Shown: in pieces, positions 44,144-53,461 of the stretch
How the letters are laid out: each line of letters begins with the position of its first letter
Position numbering within the stretch: the first letter of the stretch is position 1
From: Mucidula mucida
Taxonomy: Eukaryota; Basidiomycota; Agaricomycetes; Agaricales; Physalacriaceae
Direction of reading: 5' to 3'
NCBI GenBank assembly: GCA_015501055.1
Contig: JADNYV010000024.1
Span: forward strand, 248,001 to 312,000
DNA length: 64,000 nt
The notes under the pieces: generated by a model
The model's input: the letters and a program-made list of their open reading frames with translations, nothing else
Databases searched by the model: none
Told to the model about the DNA's origin: nothing
Program-made: the position numbers and the translations under genes

Positions 44144-46548
44144 ATGGCGGACAATCAGCTCACGACCACGCAGTCAAAGCTCTCTACCGAGAAGGCTGAC
44201 ATTCAGGAGCTCGAAGCGTATCCCAAGACCGACCTCTCGTGGGCGGACAAGCCGGACGATGACGATGAGACGAGCGCGCCTGGGATCCTTGGGTATTTCT
44301 TGAAAAAGAATCCTTCGCCGACGTTTATTGGTGATGTTGCGAGGATGAACACTTACGACCTGGATCCTGTTGTCATCAAGCGCTTGGAGAAGAAGGTTGA
44401 CTTGCTCATCATTCCCGCGCTGGCGGTTTGTTACATGGTGAGTGGGTCGATTATTGATATGGGCGCAAATGCTTACGCGTTTTCAGTTCTATTATGTGTT
44501 CGTGGTGTCCCGGGACTTGCGTCGCGTTATTGACCGTGTTTACAGTGACAAGACTACCCTTTCATACGCGGCGATATTTGGCAGTATGTACTCGGCCGCC
44601 AACAATTGCACATTTGACTCACATCTTTACACAGTCAAGGATGATCTCAATCTAGCAAAGTCGGAATACGTGGGTGTTTCTCGTTCCTGAAATTGCGCGC
44701 GTCAAGTGACAGAACACAACAGAGTTGGTTGTCCAGTATCTTCTACTTTGGCTGGTTGGCCTGGGCGCTCCCTACCAACTTCCTCATGCAAAAGTTTCCT
44801 CTAAACAAGTACCTTGCTTTCAACGTTCGTGTTTCTCCGAATGTCCGTCTGGAATGTCCGTCCTGACCAAGCCATCCAGATCTTCATGTGGGGTGTCCTT
44901 CTCATGGCACAGGCCGCGAGTCGGAATTTCACTGATCTTGCCGTCCTTCGAGTGCTATCCGGTGCATTCGAAGCTACCGCGGACCCAGCTTTCGTCCTTA
45001 TAACGTCGACGTGGTACACCCGACCTCAGCAGCCAACTAGGATCGGCTACTGGTATCTGTACGTCGCGGTTACTTGGTCAAGCCACACTTTCCCAGCTGA
45101 CCGCGTGACCACTTGACAGTGCCAATGGCTTCGGAATCGCTCTCGGCGGTCTCTTCGGCTATGGCATTGGACAGGTGCGTTGTACTTTCAAAGTTGTGTG
45201 CGTTTCTCTTGGCAGTTTCTAAATAACTGCAGATTAACGGTGCTTTGGCGTCCTGGGTGCGTGTTTGACCAATCTTTCGCTCATTTTGTTGATGCACAGA
45301 ACACAGAAATATGAATTCCTGATTGTAGGCGCGCTGTGTAGTGCCTGGTCGATTTTTCTCTTCATCTTTATCCCTGATTCGCCGTACCGCACGCATTGGT
45401 TTACGAGGAAGGAACGTCTTATGATCGTTAGCCGCAAGCGCAATGATCAGAACTTGACTGATAACCGAGAGTGAGTTTATTGCTTTGCTGGAGTGATCTC
45501 GGTTTCCTGACGACTTGAAGATGGAAATGGGACCAAGTCGTCGAGGCCTTCATTGACCCGAAGATCTACCTCTTCTTCTTGTTCGGATTTACTGCCAATG
45601 TTCCTAACGGCGGGACGTCCAACTTTGGTACTCTGATTGTGAAAGGGTCAGCCTACCTTCCTATACTCTTGCGACGTGTCGTTGACAAACTAACACAGCT
45701 TCGGTTTCGACACTCTTCAAACAACACTCATGCAGGTCCGTCCGATTTTCTTTCCGTCTCGTTGACTCTGACTGTATTCTCGTTTCCGTGTAGATACCAT
45801 ATGGGATGATCATTTCGCTGATCATTCTGCTTGCCATCTACGTCAACACGAAACTGCCCAAGGGTAATAGGACATGGCTCATGGCCTTCACCAATGTACC
45901 AACCGTCATCGGGTTCGCTATGATCGCGTGGTGTAAGAGCAAAGGTGCGCGGCTTGCGGGATATTGTGAGTTTAGAGGATTCTTTCCCCTTACCGTACTA
46001 ACTTGGGACAAGGGATGACGGGAGCATCGAACGCGACATTTGTTCTGGGATTATCGCTGGTTTCTGGAAATGTTGGCGGACAGACCAAAAAAGCCATCGC
46101 TAGCGCTGCAGTTTTCTTGGGTGTTGCAGCAGGGTAAGTACTTGATTGGTGCGGAGAAGAGGAAAAAAACGTTGCTCAGTTCAATGGACAGGAATATCGT
46201 TGGTCCGTTCTTGTTCAAGGACGACGAGGCTCCGGGATACTTTACCGGGGTCATTGGTTGCATGGTTTCTCGAGCGCTGGAGGTAAGTCAGACCGGCTCT
46301 GGACAAGCGATCACTGACACTGTCCAGATTGTCGTCATCCTGATCTTCAGATTCATTTTCGTGCGCGCGAACAGACGACGTGACCGCGCCGTCGCAGAAG
46401 GCAAAGTAAGTTACGATGCGAACCTCACCGGCTTGGAGGACATTAGTGATTGGAAAAATCCTGCATTCCGCTATATTGCAGTGAGTCGATTATGTCGACA
46501 TTCTTTAGTTTCAATTTGCAGCTCATGCTCTTTTTAGTGATGACCTGA
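44144..46548 (+). CDS. MFS transporter, anion:cation symporter (Dal5/allantoate permease) family
   Basis: A 12-segment plasma-membrane carrier for small organic anions, vitamins or ureides. About 14 exons join in frame. After a hydrophilic N-terminus (MADNQLTTTQSKLSTEKADI), the core shows VDLLIIPALAVCYMFYYVDK, TTLSYAAIFGIKDDLNLAKS, SIFYFGWLAWALPTNFLMQK, FMWGVLLMAQAASRNFTDLA, RVLSGAFEATADPAFVLITS and FIPDSPYRTHWFTRKERLMI. The second half has WKWDQVVEAFIDPKIYLFFL, GFTANVPNGGTSNFGTLIV, GFDTLQTTLMQIPYGMIISL and SGNVGGQTKKAIASAAVFLG. The end is ISDWKNPAFRYIALMLFLVM and T. Exon 2 is a micro-exon of 11 nt (44487-44497). Substrate cannot be told from sequence. Confidence 0.92.
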
Positions 46549-46826
46549 CTGAAATATCCTTAAGTGGTACTGTACTTTTAGCATGCCAGATAAACCACGG
46601 AATAAAACTTGTTGCATACAAACTCTCATTAACTTGTATCCGAGAGAGAAACACAATAGAAAGTCACCCAATAAATTTTTTGAAGCTTGTGCCAAGACCG
46701 AATCTAGACCTCGAACGGAGTTAGACACGATCATATCCATTTTTGGGTATGGCCCTTTCGGACCTTGTACGTCAAGTAGCGGTGGGCTTTCATCGCCTCC
46801 TCGTCCCGGCCCATTTTCTGCCTGCT

Positions 46827-48230
46827 ATGGGGAACTCGTCTTCCAGTGCGGGCGGACAGAATGGACATCACGATGACTGGCGTCCCTCACGACGCACTCC
46901 GTTGTCCGACCTCCATTCAAGCGCCTCGCCGTCACCGATTCCACCACCTTTCAAGAGAGGGCGCTCGCTTGAGCTGCCCGACATTGAGCTCAATCTGACG
47001 CCCCACGAACCAATACCAATACCCACTGCAAATCGCACCGAACGTCCGAGAAATCGGCGACAGCAATCGGGCAACGCATGGAGTCCGCAGAGGAGCACAA
47101 CGAGCAGCCCTCGGAGCAGTTATGTCCAGCTGCAGGCTCCCCCGCCATCTGTAGACAACAACCCGCCTCCGGGATTCTCTTCAATTGACGAGGACGAGTC
47201 CGAGAACGAGGCATACCAGCAGGAGGTCGTCCGGAGTACTTTACCGCTGCCTCTCGCTGTCACGGACGCTTCAGACCCATCCAACGACGTGATAGAGACT
47301 CCCATCGTCTGGAACGGCGACGGCACAAACGTTTTTCTTGCTCGTGCCGGCGATAACGACTGGCAGTCACTCATCCCAATGCAGCGGGAGGGTGACCGCT
47401 TCATCGTCCGTCTTCCTTTACCACGTGGTACCCACCACCTACGCTTCCTGGTCGACGACCAGTCACGCGTCGCAGACGACATGCCCAAAGCTGTCGACGA
47501 TCAGGGCGCATTTGCCAACTATGTCAGCGTCGGCCTCAGCAGTCCGCCTCCCACCGCATCCGCGTCCCCCGTGATCACCAGAAATCACAGCTTCTGGAGT
47601 TCATCCTCTGTTGGGCCCAATGCTACCGTTTCGGCGCCAGAATGGACCGATATCATCCCTTTCGAACTTACGGAGGCTGCCGCGGAGGAGGAGGCGTTTA
47701 TTGCCAACTACAACGCGAATGCTACGATGCATGGCCGCCGCCAGGTTATCACTGGCTTCAACTTACCGAATCCCAACTTGCCTCCTGCGCCGCAGCTGCC
47801 GCGGCACCTCGAGAAGCAAATTCTCAACACCGGCATTTCGACGAGCATGAGCAGCAAGGAGAAGCGCAAGAGCCGCCACAGTCACGGCCACAGCCATAGG
47901 CGTGGCACCGTCGGCGACCGAACCCCCGAGGACGAGATGCCCCCGTCTACGCACCGCGTTCTCCCCGTGACTACAGCGAGCGGAACAGATATCCACGCGT
48001 TTGCGGGCATGTCCATGACATCCACCGTTACCTCTCCATCGGGAGTCACTGTACCTACTCATGAAGACGATGCTGTCGCAGCCGACGACAACAGCGTCCT
48101 CCCCGTCCCTAGCCATGTCGTGCTCAACCATCTGAGCACAAGTAGCATCCGCAATGGCATTCTGGCAGTGGCAAACACGGCGCGGTACAAGAATAAGTTT
48201 CTTACCACTATATATTACAAGCCTACGTAG
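46827..48230 (+). CDS. SNF1/AMPK beta-subunit-like protein with CBM48 and ASC domain
   Basis: Scaffold and regulatory subunit of the Snf1 kinase (yeast Gal83/Sip1/Sip2). One exon, 467 residues. The start MGNSSSSAGGQN at 46827 is a typical N-myristoylation signal (Gly2, Ser6), so I prefer it over the upstream in-frame ATG at 46743. A disordered Pro/Ser region follows. The glycogen-binding (AMPK1_CBM) domain reads TPIVWNGDGTNVFLARAGDN, DWQSLIPMQREGDRFIVRLP, GTHHLRFLVDDQSRVADDMP and ANYVSVGL. The ASC domain begins EWTDIIPFELTEAAAEEEAF and ends PVPSHVVLNHLSTSSIRNGI and YKNKFLTTIYYKPT, the exact family terminus. Between them is a His/Ser/Arg-rich insertion (KSRHSHGHSHRRGT). No frame break. Confidence 0.93.
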   Translation: MGNSSSSAGGQNGHHDDWRPSRRTPLSDLHSSASPSPIPPPFKRGRSLELPDIELNLTPHEPIPIPTANRTERPRNRRQQSGNAWSPQRSTTSSPRSSYVQLQAPPPSVDNNPPPGFSSIDEDESENEAYQQEVVRSTLPLPLAVTDASDPSNDVIETPIVWNGDGTNVFLARAGDNDWQSLIPMQREGDRFIVRLPLPRGTHHLRFLVDDQSRVADDMPKAVDDQGAFANYVSVGLSSPPPTASASPVITRNHSFWSSSSVGPNATVSAPEWTDIIPFELTEAAAEEEAFIANYNANATMHGRRQVITGFNLPNPNLPPAPQLPRHLEKQILNTGISTSMSSKEKRKSRHSHGHSHRRGTVGDRTPEDEMPPSTHRVLPVTTASGTDIHAFAGMSMTSTVTSPSGVTVPTHEDDAVAADDNSVLPVPSHVVLNHLSTSSIRNGILAVANTARYKNKFLTTIYYKPT

Positions 48231-48819
48231 ATTCCCAAACAAAACGAACCATGTATTAAAGTGTTGCTTAGATCTAAAGGTTTTGTTGTATGTCGTCGTT
48301 TGATCAGACCATTTGCAGAAAATATCTCAGTCATAAAACAAGATGAAGCACTTGTTAGCTTTGTTTTTTCTTCGTACTTTCTTCACTTATATTTGAGTGA
48401 GGAAGCCTGATGTAGAATTATGGTGACTGGCAGAAGCAAAAGGTGCTGACCTCTCCTGTTAACAGACTGAACTTTCACAGTAGTCGAGTGTAGAGCCTCA
48501 GTCAGTCCTACATGCCCGGCAGGAGACTCTCGAGCTGGCCAGGCCCGTGTTGCTCATCTGACTACCAGGTAACCTCTGCCTACTACCTGAGCAGATCTTG
48601 ATATACTATTATCTACTAGTACTACACTACAACTAACTACTTACTCAGATAGTAGGCATCAGTTACCTGGGGGCATGCGACGCATCGTCGGTCTGGTGAC
48701 TAGCTGCAATCATTCAGCCCATCCAGAGAGGATCAGACCACCCATAGTACTTAGTTCATTATTTGTAGACTTACAAGGCATGATGAGTATTGTACTGTAG
48801 ACAGAGTTTCAATATAGGA
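48231..48819. other. Intergenic region downstream of the SNF1 beta-like gene
   Basis: AT-rich and partly low complexity (CTA/ACT-rich at 48600-48655). No gene seen. Confidence 0.5.
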
Positions 48820-49090
48820 GTGGTTGGCGAGCTTCTGGTGATCGAGTTGAAGACGTTCGCTGCAGAAGTATACGAAAACACTGCTCAGGAAGAACAGTAG
48901 TTTTTTCTAATCCTAAACGAGTCAATGGTGCATAATATCGGACCTGCCAGATGTATGATAGCATTCCAGTTCTGTTACATTATCTGCGCAGCCTGAGGTT
49001 ACACTGGACCCTGGTTGCTCCTTTCTTTATTCATTCATTCGTATCTTTAAACTGCTTGACACTCAGGATAGCTCCACAAGGTAAGCAGAG
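48820..49090. repeat. Decayed tandem copy of the 3' end of the neighbouring F-box-like gene
   Basis: Several blocks recur about 245-281 bases further on: GCTTCTGGTGATC (48831) against GCTTTTGGTGATC (49112), ATAATATCGGACCT in both, and CTGCTTGACACTCAGGATA (49052 against 49297) followed by related AAG-CAGAG sequence. The second copy covers the last codons of the F-box-like gene (minus strand). The copy has no open frame of its own. Confidence 0.65.
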
Positions 49091-49275
49091 GAGTGGTCGA
49101 CAAGATTGCAAGCTTTTGGTGATCAAGAAGAGTCAAGACGATATCGATCGTTGCTGCAGAAAGGTAGGAAAACACAGCCAATAAGCTAGATAGCCCCAAT
49201 GCTCATCGCGTAAATAATATCGGACCTAAGTAACGTACTATCTGCGCAGGTTACAGAGTTTCCATATGTATCATT

Positions 49276-50471
49276 TCATCCTTTCCTTTCCTTGACCTGC
49301 TTGACACTCAGGATACCTCGAATGGCAAGCAGAGGCATGCCACGAATAACTTCCTCCTTCCAATCACGGGCTGCCTCAAAGTCCCAGGTCCGAGTCGACG
49401 AGCAAAAGTCGACAAAGTCGACAAGCGGATAAAACGAGTCGAGGAGAAGTATCTCCACACTAGAAACGGAGGGAAGCTTGTCCAAGCAGACATCAACTTC
49501 ACTCCACGCTACTCGGATGCCCGTGCAGACTAGGATCGTCAGGTGCTGCAGAGTATCTGGAAACGGGGTGTCCGGTAGGAGATCATACAGGACGACAAAG
49601 AGCGAGCGTAAGCACTTGTTCTCACCCAGACACGATAGGAGCCAGCGACGATACACAACCGCATCTACGAACATTCTAAGTCTGCCAATGAGCACTTGGA
49701 GAGAGCGAAGTGTACATACACAGTGCGGTAGCAATCATCAAATCTTGAACGCTGGACGTGGTGTTGTCCATCAGGGTATACCAGTATCCTGGCATCGTAC
49801 CCCAGCTGTAGAGCTTCAGACTTGTCACCGAGGACAGTTTGAAGTATGGCGTGCTCTCGCCGTCGGTGAATGGAAGACGAGGGAGATAGACGTCATCTCT
49901 TCGTGCATAGGAGCGTAGCTCGATGGGTTCCACGTTCAGAGGGATGGATGGCGCTGGGAAAAAACATGCTCCAAGCGCGCTCGCCTACGCCAGAATGACC
50001 CTCCTCGCAAAGAACACTAACCTGGTTCAATCCCAAATGAGTTAGACGACGGCAGGTACTGAAGATCACATCAACAGCTGCTTCGTTCTCGAACTTCACC
50101 TCGCTGAGCCGCACAGTGTGAACACCACACGGGATAGCCTTGGCAAAATGAGATGTAGCCGTTTGGATGTCACGTAGGCCTTCTGCTTTGTGCACCGCGT
50201 GCTTCCGCAGATCCTCACCGTCTTGACAAAATGACCAATGGAAGGGAGCAGGCCGATGAATGAAGCCTCGCTGAAAACGGGAAGAGTATGCGCTGGCCTG
50301 CCGGCCCGCTCCGGGTCGTTCTTATCGTCGAGCAAAGTGATTTCACGGTAGAGGTATCTCCGAGCGACAGGCGCGAAGGCGCTACATACTGAGGAATGCG
50401 ATGTCATGCGACATGTAGAAGACGACGAGTTCAACGATTTCTTGAGGTAGTGGGAATTTGTAATGGTTCAT
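49276..50471 (-). CDS. F-box-like/LRR-type agaricomycete protein, frame interrupted
   Basis: Belongs to the large, fast-evolving basidiomycete group of F-box-domain proteins, putative substrate adaptors of SCF ubiquitin ligases. Start ATG 50471 gives MNHYKFPLPQEIVELVVFYM and then SVCSAFAPVARRYLYREITL, the usual F-box helix layout. Weak leucine-rich repeats follow: CGVHTVRLSEVKFENEAAVD, CRRLTHLGLNQ, FKLSSVTSLKLYSWGT, DTLQHLTILVCTGIRVAWSE, PSVSSVEILLLDSFYP. It ends MPLLAIRGILSVKQVKERKG. Frame problems: a one-base shift near 50400, another near 50186 before VHKAEGLRDIQTATSHFAKA, and a phase mismatch at the intron near 50025. The last intron (about 49690-49730) joins cleanly to RMFVDAVVYRRW. It may be a decaying family member. 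Confidence 0.6.
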
Positions 50472-50922
50472 GATATTAACGTCGAAGTCTGGAAATTCAT
50501 TGTTCCCATCAGTCAGTCAGATAGAGCGAAATGAGCGAACGGCACCTTTGACAGAATTGGTTTCTTCAGAGTGTCGGTTCTGTGGAGTGATTGTGGGTGC
50601 AATGCTCGTCGTCTTTGACCCTTTTCTGCTATTTCAGCGTTTCAGATAAAATGTTGATACTCATCATTATTGTTGGAAGCTGAAGGCGGTGATCTTCCCA
50701 CAGCCCAGGTCGACAAGAAGCTGTTAATGAATGGAGACCATAGTTATCTAGGACTTGATTGCGAAAATTGTGTACAGTATATGCAGGTTGATGATAAGGT
50801 AACATGTGGATGCGATAGCTGGAGTCGAAGCAGAGGAATATATGGGAATGAGATGATATATAAGGATGTCGCAATGCCAGGGAGTGATTTAAAGGTGATT
50901 ATTAATGGTCCGTATTCCGACT
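50472..50922. other. Intergenic region
   Basis: About 450 bases between the F-box-like gene start and the TOA1 stop, both on the minus strand. The plus-strand frame 50670-50954 has no features and overlaps the TOA1 end. Confidence 0.5.
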
Positions 50923-52010
50923 TTACCATTCGAACTCTCTGCGAAGCATTATGAACTCTCATGATATTGTAGGCGAGAATTAACTCACCCAGTGCACTTT
51001 TGGAACAAATAGTCTTTGCCATTGACATGTATCATTCCGTCTTTTAGAATGCACTTCCACTTGTTCTTAACGCGAGCAACCTAGACAAATTGCTTAGCGC
51101 AAAGGAAAACGCAAATCAGACAACGTAGATACCTTGTCGTACGTGCAGAACACGATGTCCGAGTCAGCACCAGCACCATCCTCGGCGTCTGCCTCATTCT
51201 CAGTATCCGAGTCGTCCAGATCACTATTGATAGCCTCTGACTCTTGGCTAGCAGGAGTAGCTTGTACTGGACGTTGAGGCAAGGACGGATGGTTGGAATG
51301 CGGGGCGAACGGAGGCGGGGAAGGCGACTCGTCCGAGTCCTCCGAAGGTCCATCAGCCTGTGGAATGCGTTTGCCAGCCTGTTGTTGATCTAAAGAAACG
51401 TCAAGACGGTCCCGATGGAATGAGAAGAAAGCCTACTCGTAGAAGTCGGAACTTGCACCGAGGTAGGGAACGAAAGTACACCCGCTTGGCCACCCAAGTG
51501 AGGAGGAGGACGCAATGCACCTAGTTGGGGTCCCGGAAGCGCGGGAATGCTGTACTGCCCAGCGAGGATATATCTTGCATCAACAGGCTCGTCTTGACGG
51601 TAGGAGCATACGAGGTCGTTGGGGCAGCGTAGTGTTGGTGGCTAGGCATCAAATGCATCTGCGGATGCTGGACAGCGTACGCATGCTGAGGCTGCGGGAC
51701 TTGCTGGTGCTGTTGGTGCTGCTGCTGGGCAGGCGGATTCTCGAATTCGGCAACGTGCGAAGCGACGACCTTTTCCTCCCATTTCTGAGCAGGCATGGGC
51801 GGCGGTACGACAACAAAGACATAAAGGAAAACATACAGCCTGCAACTGGGCGAGAACGTCTTCGGGACGCCATACTCTTCAAATTCGGGCTTAATTTGCT
51901 CCATAACATCGTCGATGACGGCGCGGTAGACATTGGGCTCAAGAGCTGTTACTCTCGCTTGCTATAAGGCAGCATGCTGTTTATTGCTCACCACTATTTT
52001 ATTCGACATC
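50923..52010 (-). CDS. TOA1: TFIIA large subunit (alpha/beta), TOA1
   Basis: General RNA polymerase II transcription factor subunit that stabilises TBP on the TATA box. Start ATG 52010 gives MSNKIV, spliced through a 54-nt intron with an unusual TTGAG 3' end to PNVYRAVIDDVMEQIKPEFE, then EYGVP, DVLAQLQA and KWEEKVVASHVAEFENPPAQ: the conserved four-helix-bundle domain. A Gln/His-rich spacer (QQQHQQHQQVPQPQHAYAV) and an acidic region (DLDDSDTENEADAEDGAGAD) follow. The C-terminal beta-barrel half reads DIVFCTYDKVARVKNKWKCI, LKDGMIHVNGKDYLFQKCTG and EFEW. Exon joins are standard. Two one-base deletions are apparent: near 51862-51864 (VP then EDVLAQLQA) and near 51590-51592 (VKT then EPVDARYILAGQYSIPALPG). 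With those two bases the protein is complete and of normal length. Confidence 0.9.
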
Positions 52011-52305
52011 CTCGACGCTGCTAGGGCACGGCTGGTGTGTCGGGCGACACGACGGCGAGCACTGCGGGCGACGTGGTGGGGGTAGGAAAGAGGAATGAAG
52101 GCTTATATACCAGCTGCCATTCTGGGTGATAGAGCTCCGGGTAGCCTAATTCCCACGCACGGACCGCTTAAACGCCACACCCCACTTGCCATCACAAAAT
52201 ATGACGCGTCTAAGCTCCTCCTACCTTGCTGTTATTAAAATGACGTACGGGCCATCCGAGCCTTCATAAGCGCTCTCATTTGCTGTGGAGTAGACCCACT
52301 TCATC
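52011..52305. promoter_or_regulatory. Divergent promoter region of TOA1 and the small coiled-coil gene
   Basis: About 295 bases between two divergent ATGs. TTATATA near 52104-52110 could serve as a TATA element. No other site recognised. Confidence 0.4.
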
Positions 52306-52851
52306 ATGCCTCTGTTCAAATCTCGCCAAGAAGAAACCAGTCTGCTCCTCCTCGTGCCGAGTCTCCTACTCGCAAAGGCAGTCTATTCCGCAGACGCTCT
52401 CATTCTCTTTCCAATGATTCCTACCATACTTCCAATACCACAAAAAGTAGTGGATTCTTTGGACGTCGCTCGTCCTCCTCGGACCGTGACAACTCCAGCA
52501 TCGGTCGCGGTGGCGGTAGCCAGACGTCCAAGCGTTCTGGTGGTCTCTTTGGCTTTGGCGGCCACATGTCACACGACCCCAGCATCATGGCCGCGAGGCA
52601 AAAAGTCTCTGAAGCCGAGGACTCTGAACACGCAGCCGACCGTGCCCTTGCCGAAGCCCGCAGCAGCGTCCGCGACGCACGGGAACATGTTAAATTCCTC
52701 GAACAAGAAGCCAAGGAAGAGTAAGCATTGCTCTCATTTCTATTGATTGTCGCACTCATTATCTTTTCAAAGTGCCTTGCGTGCGAAAACAAAACAAGCC
52801 GAGGCGAAGGTAGTCAGCAAGACTGCTCGCGCCCTCGGACGTCATGGTTGA
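52306..52851 (+). CDS. Small Ser/Arg-rich protein with C-terminal coiled coil, agaricomycete type
   Basis: Function unknown. Start ATG 52306 gives MPLFKSRQEETS. After a one-base break near 52339-52341, the open frame continues as APPRAESPTRKGSLFRRRSH, SGFFGRRSSSSDRDNSSIGR, KRSGGLFGFGGHMSHDPSIM, AARQKVSEAEDSEHAADRAL, and AEARSSVRDAREHVKFLEQE. A GTAAGC intron (about 52723-52773) leads to ALRAKTKQAEAKVVSKTARA and the end LGRHG. The pattern MPLF, KGSLF, LFGF, DPSI-AARQ-V, a helical Ala/Glu/Arg block and a terminal LGRHG recurs in many agaricomycete genomes. The uninterrupted first-frame product is probably an artefact of the missing base. Confidence 0.7.
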
Positions 52852-53461
52852 ATGTTAGAGATATTCACGTCCTACCGCAGCAGTGGATAGATACCCTTCT
52901 AGCCGTCTATTCATCTGCATCATTTTCATGATACCTGCACATTTTCATTCAACGGAACGTTCCGATTTCTACCTACTCTTGTATTCTATGTACTTTACCC
53001 TGCGGCTGTGCGCTGAATGTTACATTCACAAATTTACCTTGCCCTCCCAGCTATATCACGATTAACCTCTTCAGTCACTCTCAGGTCCTCGAACTAATGC
53101 CCGTTTCAATTCACGACATGGACATATAGTATTGAAAGTTCATTATCTGACTGAACAGAGTTTGAAAACGTGGTAGATCTGTACGCCTACCATTCTCTGG
53201 ATGTGTGATGGAATCAGGCAGGATACATTCACGGCAAGCGTAAATCTACACCGTTGGTAATCACAAAATCATAAGGGTCACCGTCTGTGATGCTCGCAAT
53301 AGCACCGCACAGGCGTGTTAAATTCTACGCAGCGTCGATCCACGGTTCGTAGATAGGTAATAACGAAAATTGGTGGTGGTGTATCGGTTAAATATCGTAT
53401 ATGGCTGTAAATATCCTCTTACATTTCACCAAGATAGCAATGAATAAGATCAACGAAAATA
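52852..53461. other. 3'-3' intergenic region
   Basis: About 610 AT-rich bases between two convergent genes. No gene or repeat seen. Confidence 0.5.
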
